In this document: positions 1 to 5,986 of the stretch, one piece after another | Position numbering within the stretch: the first letter of the stretch is position 1 | How the letters are laid out: the number at the start of each line of letters is the position of its first letter | Assembly (NCBI GenBank): GCA_937926845.1 | Contig: CALBBS010000033.1 | Span: 1-6,239, forward strand | Direction of reading: 5' to 3' | Length of the DNA stretch: 6,239 bases | Origin: an uncultured Atopobium sp. | GTDB lineage: Bacteria; Actinomycetota; Coriobacteriia; Coriobacteriales; Atopobiaceae | Translations under genes and position numbers: made by a program | Notes under the pieces: model-generated | What the model saw: the letters and a program-made list of their open reading frames with translations, nothing else | The model's database searches: none | Told to the model about the DNA's origin: nothing

Positions 1-194
1 GCAGGAACGGCCTGTGGCAGAGGAAGGCCGCACTTGGGGCAACTTTCTGCGGCGGAAGCCACCAAGGCGCCACAATGAGGGCACCAATGAGCTTGAGTAA
101 CTGGAATCCTTTGGGTCAAACTTAGATCAATCTGACAATGAGGGCAGGTTAAAGCCCCTTCATCGACCTCAGATCCACAGTTTGGACAACGCAT
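1..194 (-). CDS. Zinc-ribbon protein, N-terminal part (runs off left edge)
   Basis: Only the first 64 codons are in the window; the gene continues past base 1. The protein begins MRCPNCGSEV and carries two consecutive zinc-ribbon-like modules. C3/C6 pair with C17/C20, and C38/C41 pair with C52/C55, all as CxxC knuckles followed by a Gly, His or Gln turn. Each four-cysteine set should bind one structural zinc. A Leu/Pro-rich segment (GLPLPQAVP) follows, where the visible part ends. Such N-terminal ribbons occur on many unrelated bacterial proteins, soluble or membrane-bound, so the function cannot be read from this piece. The ATG at 194 is chosen because GGAGGG (198-203) lies just upstream and the first CxxC starts at residue 3. 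It sits 33 bases downstream of the P-type ATPase stop on the same strand with no hairpin between, so co-transcription is likely. The zinc-ribbon call is secure; the role is unknown. Confidence 0.85.
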   Translation of the reverse strand, partial: MRCPNCGSEVDEGALTCPHCQIDLSLTQRIPVTQAHWCPHCGALVASAAESCPKCGLPLPQAVP

Positions 195-227
195 ACACCC
201 TCCATAACCCTTTGCTTGTGCTTCAGT

Positions 228-2672
228 TTAATCGTTTATATCAGCAGAAGAGCTATAAGTTGACTTTCCTCCCATTAATCTCACAACCAGGTCAAAGAAT
301 CGATCCTTTGTATAGTTGTGAATGTAACGCTCGGAAATTCTGTTGAAGATAATAACGGAAGTCACCAGACAAATTGCCAAGTACGGCAAGATGCGTGGGG
401 TGAGAGGTGCAATACGGAAGAAGTCCTGAGCAACCGTACATCCGCCAACAACAATGGCAATGCAAACAACAAGAAGCGCAATGCGGAGTTTGGTGAGCGG
501 CAAAGAAATCCTTCTGAGCAGCGCAAAACCAACTGTTGCGGTAGTGATAAGCGCCATCGTAGACACCTGAGACAGGTTCAACTTAAACAGATGACCTGCG
601 GTCATAAGAAGCGCAAGCGTGATAGTTACCGCAATAGAAGCAGGTAGTGACTTGCGCAAAATGTTGACCAGGAAGTTGCCCTTTACGCGATCGTGATTTG
701 GCTCAAGCGCCAACACAAACGATGGCAAGCCAACAGTTGCAAATGAAAGCAGCGACATCTGAACAGGAATAAAGGGGTATGGTGGCGCAATAATGCAATA
801 GAGTGCTAAAGCCGCAGTATAAACCGTCTTTACAAGTATGAGTGCAGCAGATCGCTGAAGGTTGTTAATAGAGCGCCTACCTTCGGCAACAACTTCTGGC
901 ATATGGGCAAAGTCATTGTCTGCCAGAACAATCTCTGCAACATTTCTAGCTGCAGCAGAACCAGAAGCAACAGAAATAGAACAGTCTGACTGCCTCAGCG
1001 CCAAGATGTCATTGACGCCGTCGCCGGTCATGGCAACCGTGTGGCCAAGATTCTGGAGTGCAATAACAAGCTCACGCTTCTGTTCTGGCGTAACGCGACC
1101 AAATACGTGGTATTTCTCGACAGCTGCAGCAATGTCTGCCTCTGAATGAAGCGTGGTTGCATCTACCCAATCGTCGGCATGAGGAACACCTGCACGCTCA
1201 GCAATAGCGGAGACAGTACGAGGGTCATCGCCCGAAATAACACGCAGGTCAACGCCTTGCTCAAGGAAGTATGCAATGGTTTGTGGGGCGGTCTCTCTAA
1301 TCTGATCCCTAAGCACTACATAACCTAGGAGCTGAGGAGTTCCCTGGAAAGTATCATTCTGGTCAAATCCATCAACGCTACAGGCAACCAGCACGCGTTC
1401 TATGGACGCAAACGCATCGGACGACGCAATAACGTCTGCTGCCTCGGGACCAAGCACAAACTGGGCAGCACCGATAACAAATGCCTGTCCGTCCTCAGTG
1501 ACGCAGCCAGAGTACTTTCTCTTGGAAGAAAATGCCACAACGCGAGAGGAACGTTTGCTTTGAATCCCCTGCTTGGATGCGTACGCAAGGATTGCCGTAG
1601 CCGTATCGTTAGCGTCATCTTTGTTTGCGCCGACAACGTTTACAGCCGCTTGCAGAGCACCTGCAGCCTCAGTAATTGGCGTAAACGAAGCATCCAAAAC
1701 ACGAGCAACTTCCATGTTTCCCGTGGTGATAGTGCCCGTCTTGTCCAAACAAAGGGTATCTACACGTGCCAGCGTTTCAATGCAGTATTGCTGCTGAACC
1801 AAAACATTCTTCTGACCAAGCCTAATGGTTGCAATAGCAAGAACCGAGCTGGTGAGAAGAACGAGTCCTTGAGGAATCATGCCAATAACGGCAGCAATCA
1901 TCGAAAGAAGCGCTTCATTTAAATCGGCGTTACCAATGAAATAGGTACGAACAAAAAGACCAATACCCAGCGGAATCAATGCAATGGAACCTGCGCGAAT
2001 AATCGACTTAATGGTGGTAAGAATCTCTGAGTTGATCTCTTTTACAAACTTAGCTTCTGCGTTAATACGCGCAGCATAGCCCTCCTGACCTACACGGCAT
2101 ACCCTACCTACAAGACTGCCCCTCTCGACAAAACTACCAGAGAGAAGCTCGTCTCCCGTGGTCTTTTGCACGGGCTCTGCCTCGCCAGTTAGAAGGCTTT
2201 CGTCAACGCTTACGTGCTCTGACACAAGAATACTATCAGCAGGAATTTGATCGCCCGTCTTCAAACGCACAAGATCATCAATGACAAGCTCGTCTGGTTT
2301 GATAAAGGTATCTTTTCCGTCACGAATTACACAAACACTCTGAGCTGTCATAAGAGACAGTCGGTCAATCATGCGTTTTGCACGAATCTCTTGCACAATA
2401 CCAATGACCAAGTTTGCAAGAACTACGCTCATGAACAGTGCATTTCTGTACTGTCCCGTTACAACAACAAGCAGCGCCATCAAAACATTAACTATGTTAA
2501 AGAGCGTAAAGCTGTGCTCTGCAATAATCTGAGCAATAGATTTGGTTTTGACGTCTGTATTAGTATTGACTTTACCTGCAGATACTCTCTCTGCAACTTC
2601 TTTTGACGTCAAGCCTTCATACGTTTCTTCAAAACGTTTGCTATTCTTGCCTGCAGTGTCTTGCAATGACAT
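228..2672 (-). CDS. P-type cation-transporting ATPase, CtpE-like
   Basis: Complete 814-residue integral membrane pump that couples ATP hydrolysis, via an aspartyl-phosphate, to cation transport. Visible order: N-terminal cytoplasmic stretch (EGLTSKEVAERV, 19-30); likely helices M1-M2 (about 55-94); actuator domain with TGEA at 162-165 in place of the usual TGES; M3-M4 (about 226-283) with IPQGL at 266-270; phosphorylation motif DKTGT at 310-314 (Asp310); nucleotide-binding domain with FSSKRKYSG (381-389); hinge motif TGDGVND at 549-555; and about six C-terminal helices (607-629, 633-656, 676-692, 699-720, 728-746, 759-777). There is no heavy-metal CxxC domain at the N-terminus, which argues against a copper or cadmium pump. 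Length and the stretch LVLLTSSVLAIATIRLG followed by ETLARVD and DKTGT match the CtpE-like branch, where mycobacterial CtpE has been linked to calcium uptake. The actual ion here is not shown by the sequence. The ATG at 2672 has GGAG 9 bases upstream. It lies 40 bases after a tRNA-Arg gene and 33 before the zinc-ribbon gene. Confidence 0.95.
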   Translation of the reverse strand: MSLQDTAGKNSKRFEETYEGLTSKEVAERVSAGKVNTNTDVKTKSIAQIIAEHSFTLFNIVNVLMALLVVVTGQYRNALFMSVVLANLVIGIVQEIRAKRMIDRLSLMTAQSVCVIRDGKDTFIKPDELVIDDLVRLKTGDQIPADSILVSEHVSVDESLLTGEAEPVQKTTGDELLSGSFVERGSLVGRVCRVGQEGYAARINAEAKFVKEINSEILTTIKSIIRAGSIALIPLGIGLFVRTYFIGNADLNEALLSMIAAVIGMIPQGLVLLTSSVLAIATIRLGQKNVLVQQQYCIETLARVDTLCLDKTGTITTGNMEVARVLDASFTPITEAAGALQAAVNVVGANKDDANDTATAILAYASKQGIQSKRSSRVVAFSSKRKYSGCVTEDGQAFVIGAAQFVLGPEAADVIASSDAFASIERVLVACSVDGFDQNDTFQGTPQLLGYVVLRDQIRETAPQTIAYFLEQGVDLRVISGDDPRTVSAIAERAGVPHADDWVDATTLHSEADIAAAVEKYHVFGRVTPEQKRELVIALQNLGHTVAMTGDGVNDILALRQSDCSISVASGSAAARNVAEIVLADNDFAHMPEVVAEGRRSINNLQRSAALILVKTVYTAALALYCIIAPPYPFIPVQMSLLSFATVGLPSFVLALEPNHDRVKGNFLVNILRKSLPASIAVTITLALLMTAGHLFKLNLSQVSTMALITTATVGFALLRRISLPLTKLRIALLVVCIAIVVGGCTVAQDFFRIAPLTPRILPYLAICLVTSVIIFNRISERYIHNYTKDRFFDLVVRLMGGKSTYSSSADIND

Positions 2673-2712
2673 ATAAACAATCTCCAGTCAGTGATGGCCG
2701 GCTTTTTGCACG

Positions 2713-2789
2713 TGGTGACCCCGGTGGGTTTCGAACCCACGACCTTTTGCTCCGGAGGCAAACGCTCTAATCCACTGAGCTACGGAGTC
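2713..2789 (-). tRNA. tRNA-Arg (anticodon CCG), CCA end encoded
   Basis: The minus strand folds into a complete cloverleaf of 74 bases plus an encoded CCA (2713-2715). The acceptor stem is GACTCCG (2789-2783) with CGGGGTC, including one T-G wobble; the discriminator is A. The D-arm stem is GCTC/GAGC around an AGTGGATTA loop. The anticodon stem is TTTGC/GCAAA with loop CTCCGGA, giving anticodon CCG, which reads the Arg codon CGG. The variable loop is AGGTC, and the T-arm is GTGGG/CCCAC around TTCGAAA. It lies directly upstream of the P-type ATPase gene with no evident terminator between, so the ATPase mRNA may be released by 3' processing of the tRNA. All stems were checked by hand. Confidence 0.97.
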
Positions 2790-2799
2790 ATGGTGCATA

Positions 2800-2805
2800 A
2801 GTATA
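2800..2805 (-). promoter_or_regulatory. Predicted -10 box for the tRNA-Arg (and probably ATPase) transcript
   Basis: The minus strand reads TATACT, one mismatch from the sigma-70 consensus TATAAT, ending 10 bases before the mature tRNA 5' end. Transcription would start about 4 bases ahead of the tRNA. No good -35 box is present at 16-18 bases; AAGACA at 15 bases (2821-2826) is the best and is poorly spaced. No other clear promoter lies between here and the ATPase start, so this one may also serve the two downstream genes. Confidence 0.4.
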
Positions 2806-2865
2806 CCCCAGCCTACTTACTGTCTTTTGTAACGGTTTGCGTAATTTTCTTCTGGTATTTTCCCA

Positions 2866-2874
2866 TGCTAAAAT
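2866..2874 (+). promoter_or_regulatory. Predicted extended -10 promoter for aroB
   Basis: TGC followed by TAAAAT fits an extended -10 element (TGn plus a hexamer one mismatch from TATAAT). The upstream -35 region is only T-rich (TTCTTC at 2847-2852, 16 bases away, is weak), which is acceptable for an extended -10 promoter. Predicted start near 2881 would give a leader of about 20 bases, leaving room for the ribosome binding site but not for an attenuator or riboswitch. It is divergent to the tRNA promoter about 60 bases away. Confidence 0.5.
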
Positions 2875-2891
2875 GAATTCAACCAGCAAAT

Positions 2892-2897
2892 GAGGAG
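2892..2897 (+). promoter_or_regulatory. Ribosome binding site of aroB
   Basis: GAGGAG precedes the ATG at 2901. Pairing through AGGAG leaves only a 3-base spacer, while pairing through GAGG leaves 5. The spacing is tight, but no other start fits the AroB N-terminus, so this site supports ATG 2901. Confidence 0.65.
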
Positions 2898-2900
2898 CTC

Positions 2901-3980
2901 ATGAATACTATTTCTGTTGACCTAACATCCGACTCATATCAAATTCATGTAGGGCACCACCTGCTTGCGCAGGCCGGCAACCTTATTCATTCCTGCACCT
3001 CAGGGTCAAAGATTCTTGTAGTCACTCATCCAGATTTGAACAAGCTCTTTGGCACAGAACTTCTCGCCTCGTTAGAGTCAGCTGGCTTTTCTGTCACAAC
3101 TGCCTCAGTACCCACAGGCGAGCACGCAAAATCATTTGAGTCATATCAAAAGCTGGTAAGCATCCTGGCAGAAAACCGTTTTACACGAGAAGACATTGTC
3201 GTGGCCCTTGGTGGAGGCGTTATTGGCGATCTTGCGGGATTTGTTGCAGCTACCTACATGCGCGGCTGTGCGCTCATCCACATTCCCACCTCGCTTTTAG
3301 CAATGATTGACTCCTCGATTGGTGGAAAAACTGCCATTGACCTGCCTTTTGGAAAAAATCTGGTTGGAGCCTTCTATAACCCCAGGGCGGTTATTGTTGA
3401 CCTTGAGCTGCTGAACTCTATTCCGACTCCCCTCTTGCAAGATAGCTGCGGAGAACTTATTAAATATGGCGTTCTATCTGGACATGAGCTCTTCAATAAA
3501 ATCTCTCTGGCGAGAAACCCCGTGCAGGTCATCGACGTGCCGCATAGGCAAGAGCTCATTCAAGCGTGTATCGAAATAAAAAAATCAATCGTTGAAGCAG
3601 ACTTCAAAGAAGCAGGGTCTAGAAAATTGCTCAATCTGGGCCATACACTTGGCCATGCTATTGAGACGCTCAGCAACTTCGAACTTGGACACGGTTCCTG
3701 TGTGGCCGCTGGAACTTCTATGTTGGCAAAAGCCTGTTCCAAGCTTGGTCTTTGTTCTGTTGAAGACGCAGCGAACATCATTACACTCACGCAGTCATAT
3801 AACCTTCCTACCAGCACTTCATTTACTGTGGAAGAACTTTACAGCGCAGCACTTCATGACAAGAAAAGCCGCACAGATTCAATTGATATGGCGCTTATCT
3901 ATGGCATTGGAGATGTTCGTATTGAGCGCAAGTCATTTGCAGAACTTAAACAGCTGATTGAGCTAGCAAAAGAAGACTAA
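2901..3980 (+). CDS. aroB: 3-dehydroquinate synthase
   Basis: Cytosolic enzyme of the shikimate pathway that converts DAHP to 3-dehydroquinate, using NAD and a divalent metal (zinc or cobalt). At 359 residues it is the normal family length. The N-terminal NAD-binding half shows PTGEHAKSFE (71-80), GGGVIGDLAGFVAA (104-117) and PTSLLAMIDSSIGGKTA (129-145), then GKNLVGAFYNP (151-161). The C-terminal metal-binding half shows CGELIKYG (183-190) with Glu185, NLGHTLGHAIE (245-255) with His248, and HGSCVAAG (264-271) with His264. These three match the expected metal ligands, and the 16-residue step between the two histidines is the family spacing. A small oddity is Met135 where most homologues have Gln in PTTLLAQ. 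The extended -10 promoter and GAGGAG site lie directly upstream. Its TAA overlaps the stop of the convergent aldolase gene by sharing CTAA (3977-3980). aroA and aroC follow beyond the aldolase. Identification is firm. Confidence 0.98.
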   Translation: MNTISVDLTSDSYQIHVGHHLLAQAGNLIHSCTSGSKILVVTHPDLNKLFGTELLASLESAGFSVTTASVPTGEHAKSFESYQKLVSILAENRFTREDIVVALGGGVIGDLAGFVAATYMRGCALIHIPTSLLAMIDSSIGGKTAIDLPFGKNLVGAFYNPRAVIVDLELLNSIPTPLLQDSCGELIKYGVLSGHELFNKISLARNPVQVIDVPHRQELIQACIEIKKSIVEADFKEAGSRKLLNLGHTLGHAIETLSNFELGHGSCVAAGTSMLAKACSKLGLCSVEDAANIITLTQSYNLPTSTSFTVEELYSAALHDKKSRTDSIDMALIYGIGDVRIERKSFAELKQLIELAKED

Positions 3981-4603
3981 CGTCCTAGACGCTCCAACTC
4001 TTCTGCAAGCTTACGTACTGACTGTTTTAGAGCAGTCTTGTCTTCAGCTAGGATATCGTTTTTGTTGAAGATGCCGTTAGCAGTTCCAACATAGGCATAA
4101 CCACCAGCAAATACTTCAGCAATGTTATCTGTTGTAACGCCACCAACCGCCATAAGCGGTAAGTTTCCTAAAGGCTCGCATACCTTTTTGGCGTATCCAT
4201 AACTAACCTCATTTGCGGGAAATACTTTGACAATATCTGCACCAAGAGCAAATGCATGTGCAATCTCTGTTGGCGAAAACGCTCCCGGAACACTCAAAAT
4301 CTCATGCTCTTTGCAGTAGTCAAACATCTCTTCAGAGAACAGCGTTGGAGCTAAAACAAACGTAGCACCAGCTTTATGAGCCGTCTGAAGATCTTCAAGA
4401 GTAAGTACGGTACCAGCGCCAATATTGATATCAGAGCTATATTCACTGGACAGCTTCTGAATTAACGAAGCAGCTTCTGGAGTGTTCATGGTTACTTCAA
4501 CGTTATGTACAGGAGAATCAACAAGAACCTCAACGACAGCTTTAACCTGATTGTACGTATAGCCACGTAAAACCTGAGTTACGGCGCTAAAAGGCTTATT
4601 CAC
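3977..4603 (-). CDS. KDPG/KDPGal-family class I aldolase
   Basis: A 208-residue (beta/alpha)8 aldolase that forms a Schiff base with its substrate. The family cleaves 2-keto-3-deoxy-6-phosphogluconate, the 6-phosphogalactonate epimer, or 4-hydroxy-2-oxoglutarate, releasing pyruvate or glyoxylate. Landmarks in order: VLRG (11-14) with Arg13; VEVTMNTP (35-42) with catalytic Glu36; GAGTVL (62-67); GADIVKVFPANE (121-132) with Schiff-base Lys126; AVGGVTTDN (152-160); and VGTANGIF (172-179) near the phosphate site. Compared from memory, Eda has an Arg after the EVTL motif (RT), whereas this protein has Asn40-Thr41 plus an N-terminal LRG, as in KDPGal aldolase DgoA (LRG, EIPLNSP, AVGGVTPEN). The substrate is therefore uncertain and no eda or dgoA symbol is given. 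The start is GTG at 4603, chosen because AAAGGAGG sits 6 bases upstream. It lies alone on the minus strand, convergent with aroB (stops overlapping) and divergent from aroA; no edd, dgoD or kinase gene is visible. Confidence 0.92.
   Translation of the reverse strand: MNKPFSAVTQVLRGYTYNQVKAVVEVLVDSPVHNVEVTMNTPEAASLIQKLSSEYSSDINIGAGTVLTLEDLQTAHKAGATFVLAPTLFSEEMFDYCKEHEILSVPGAFSPTEIAHAFALGADIVKVFPANEVSYGYAKKVCEPLGNLPLMAVGGVTTDNIAEVFAGGYAYVGTANGIFNKNDILAEDKTALKQSVRKLAEELERLGR
4020..4045 (+). terminator. Possible intrinsic terminator of aroB inside the convergent aldolase gene
   Basis: About 40 bases past the aroB stop, GACTGTT (4020-4026) can pair with AGCAGTC (4031-4037), including one T-G wobble, to give a 7-bp stem with loop TTAG. 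TTGTCTTC follows, a moderately T-rich tail. The stem has only moderate GC and the tail is interrupted, so the call is weak. Since aroB and the aldolase overlap, any aroB terminator must lie in the aldolase coding sequence, which makes this the best candidate. The opposite orientation lacks a T tract. Confidence 0.3.
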
Positions 4604-4609
4604 TTGCTT

Positions 4610-4617
4610 CCTCCTTT
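4610..4617 (-). promoter_or_regulatory. Strong ribosome binding site that fixes the GTG start of the aldolase
   Basis: The minus strand reads AAAGGAGG, a nearly full anti-16S match, followed by the 6-base spacer AAGCAA and then GTG. No ATG in frame competes nearby, so the GTG at 4601-4603 is the likely start. Confidence 0.85.
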
Positions 4618-4629
4618 AATCTTCAAACA

Positions 4630-4659
4630 ATTTTAACCATATCCTTCTCTGACACTCAA
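4630..4659 (-). promoter_or_regulatory. Predicted promoter of the aldolase gene
   Basis: On the minus strand a -35 box TTGAGT (4659-4654; matches TTGA of the consensus) is separated by 18 bases from a -10 box TAAAAT (4635-4630; one mismatch). Transcription would start near 4623, about 20 bases before the GTG, leaving just enough room for the strong ribosome binding site. The -35 box touches the predicted -35 box of aroA on the other strand at base 4654. Confidence 0.45.
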
Positions 4660-4677
4660 CTGCGGTATTCTTACATC
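4649..4677 (+). promoter_or_regulatory. Possible promoter of aroA-aroC
   Basis: CTGACA (4649-4654) matches five of six bases of the -35 consensus. A 17-base spacer leads to TACATC (4672-4677), a poor -10 box; TATTCT at 4666-4671 is an alternative without a good -35. Predicted start near 4684 gives a leader of about 22 bases before ATG 4706. The weak -10 makes this tentative, but some promoter is needed because aroA follows an opposing gene. Confidence 0.3.
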
Positions 4678-4705
4678 AAGCAATTAGTTATGGAGCGTGT
4701 GAAAA

Positions 4706-5986
4706 ATGGATGTTTCAATAACTCCTCATGATTTGTTTGGAACGGTAGAAGCCATCCCGTCAAAATCATGCGCTCATCGCGCGCTCATCTGCGCTTCATT
4801 TGCAAACGGCACTACCAACATTACCTGTCCTTACATATCAGAGGACATTCAAGTAACTGTTGATTGTCTTAAAACTTTAGGCACCACTATCGCTAGAACT
4901 AAACAGGGATTTAGAGTTGTCCCTGCAAAAGAGCAAAATCGCCCTCAAAACGTACAGCTTAACTGCAAAGAATCTGGCACCACACTCAGGTTTTTACTCC
5001 CCCTTCTGGGCGTGCTAAACGTAAACGCCACAATTTCTGCAGAAGGAAGACTCTTTTCTCGACCCCTAGAGCCGCTTATCTCAGAACTCTCTGCCCATGG
5101 TATGTCTTTTAGCTGGCAAGACGAGAAGACCTTTGAGGTTTCAGGCAAACTTATTGGCGGTTTATTTGAGCTACCAGGAGATATTTCTTCTCAGTACATT
5201 TCTGGACTCTTACTGTCATTACCTTTGTTAAACGAATCTTCAACGATACAAATTACAGGACCCATCCAGTCAAAAGACTATCTGGCTATCACAGGGCACG
5301 TATTGAAAGACTTTGGCGTTACTACTGTATTTGATGCAAAGAATGCCACCTATACCATTGAACCTCAACGCTACGTTTGTCCAGGCGTTTATTCAATCGA
5401 AGGAGATTGGTCAAACGCTGCGCCATGGCTTGCCGCAGGAGCAATTGGGCAAGGCGTAGAGGTCACGGGACTCTCCATGCAAAGTGTCCAGGGAGATAGA
5501 GCTATCTTAGCCGCGTTATCGCTTGTGGGCGCACGTGTTTCTCGCCAGCAAAAAGGCGCAGCTTGTATGATGGATCACCTGCGGCCGTTTACCATTTCTG
5601 TCTCCGAGGTGTGCGATCTTGCTCCGGTACTTGCTGCATTAGCTGCGTTTATCCCTGGAACAAGTAGACTTATCAATATTCAGCGCCTTCGTCTTAAAGA
5701 GTCCGACCGCGTTCAAAGTATCTGCAGCGTACTTAGGGCATTTGGTGTGACCGTTGAGCTCTCTGAAGATCAGACAGAACTTATTATCACGGGAGGAAAA
5801 CAGCCCGTCAGCTGCATTGTGGACTCGTGTAATGATCATCGCATTGTGATGATGGCAACTATTTTGGCTTCGTATGCAACGGGTCCTGTCATAATCACCC
5901 ATGCCGAGGCAATCAATAAGTCGTATCCGCTCTTCTTTGAGCACTTCAAGCAGCTTGGTGGTATCTGCCACAGTATGGAGGCATAA
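4706..5986 (+). CDS. aroA: EPSP synthase (3-phosphoshikimate 1-carboxyvinyltransferase)
   Basis: Cytosolic enzyme that transfers the enolpyruvyl group of PEP to shikimate 3-phosphate, giving EPSP. At 426 residues it is the usual family length, with two inverse alpha/beta domains. Motifs in order: AIPSKSCAHR (16-25) with Lys20 and Arg25; KESGTTLRFLLP (88-99), the PEP-site loop with Arg95; GDISSQYISGLLL (158-170) for shikimate 3-phosphate; EGDWSNAAPWLAAGA (232-246); CDLAPVLAALAA (303-314) with the catalytic-type Asp304; RLKESDRV (329-336) with Glu332 and Arg335; NDHRIVM (376-382); and INKSYPLFFEHF (403-414) with Lys405. The PEP-site loop reads ESGTTLRF rather than NAGTAMRP as in E. coli, so Phe96 stands where Pro101 is in that enzyme. 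ATG 4706 has GGAG (4692-4695) 10 bases upstream; nearby GTG codons are out of frame or followed at once by a stop. The stop TAA abuts the aroC start. Confidence 0.98.
   Translation: MDVSITPHDLFGTVEAIPSKSCAHRALICASFANGTTNITCPYISEDIQVTVDCLKTLGTTIARTKQGFRVVPAKEQNRPQNVQLNCKESGTTLRFLLPLLGVLNVNATISAEGRLFSRPLEPLISELSAHGMSFSWQDEKTFEVSGKLIGGLFELPGDISSQYISGLLLSLPLLNESSTIQITGPIQSKDYLAITGHVLKDFGVTTVFDAKNATYTIEPQRYVCPGVYSIEGDWSNAAPWLAAGAIGQGVEVTGLSMQSVQGDRAILAALSLVGARVSRQQKGAACMMDHLRPFTISVSEVCDLAPVLAALAAFIPGTSRLINIQRLRLKESDRVQSICSVLRAFGVTVELSEDQTELIITGGKQPVSCIVDSCNDHRIVMMATILASYATGPVIITHAEAINKSYPLFFEHFKQLGGICHSMEA

Noticed and set aside
318..2606. Several plus-strand ORFs of 60-120 codons opposite the P-type ATPase
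   Set aside because: They lie wholly inside a strongly supported coding sequence on the other strand, show low-complexity compositions and no recognisable motifs, and lack good ribosome binding sites.
2697..2707. GCCGGC followed by five T residues, resembling the end of a plus-strand terminator
   Set aside because: The GCCGGC is a self-complementary palindrome without a loop, there is no matching upstream arm, and no plus-strand gene ends here. On the minus strand the T run becomes A residues in front, so it cannot terminate the tRNA transcript.
2691..2876. Plus-strand 61-codon ORF containing VGFEPTTFC
   Set aside because: It is the antisense translation of the tRNA-Arg T-arm and anticodon arm. 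VGFEPTT is the well-known artefact of reading a tRNA gene backwards, and there is no ribosome binding site or homologous protein family.
3374..3957. Short ORFs overlapping aroB in other frames on both strands
   Set aside because: aroB is complete with all catalytic motifs. The overlapping frames have no family features and are shadows.
4636..4693. CCATA and TATGG as an inverted repeat in the aldolase/aroA intergenic region
   Set aside because: Arms of only five bases separated by about 50 bases are expected by chance in AT-rich DNA, and they do not flank a promoter element convincingly.
4945..5971. Minus-strand ORFs of 67 and 110 codons inside aroA
   Set aside because: They are antisense to a complete EPSP synthase gene with conserved motifs throughout, and nothing recognisable is encoded.
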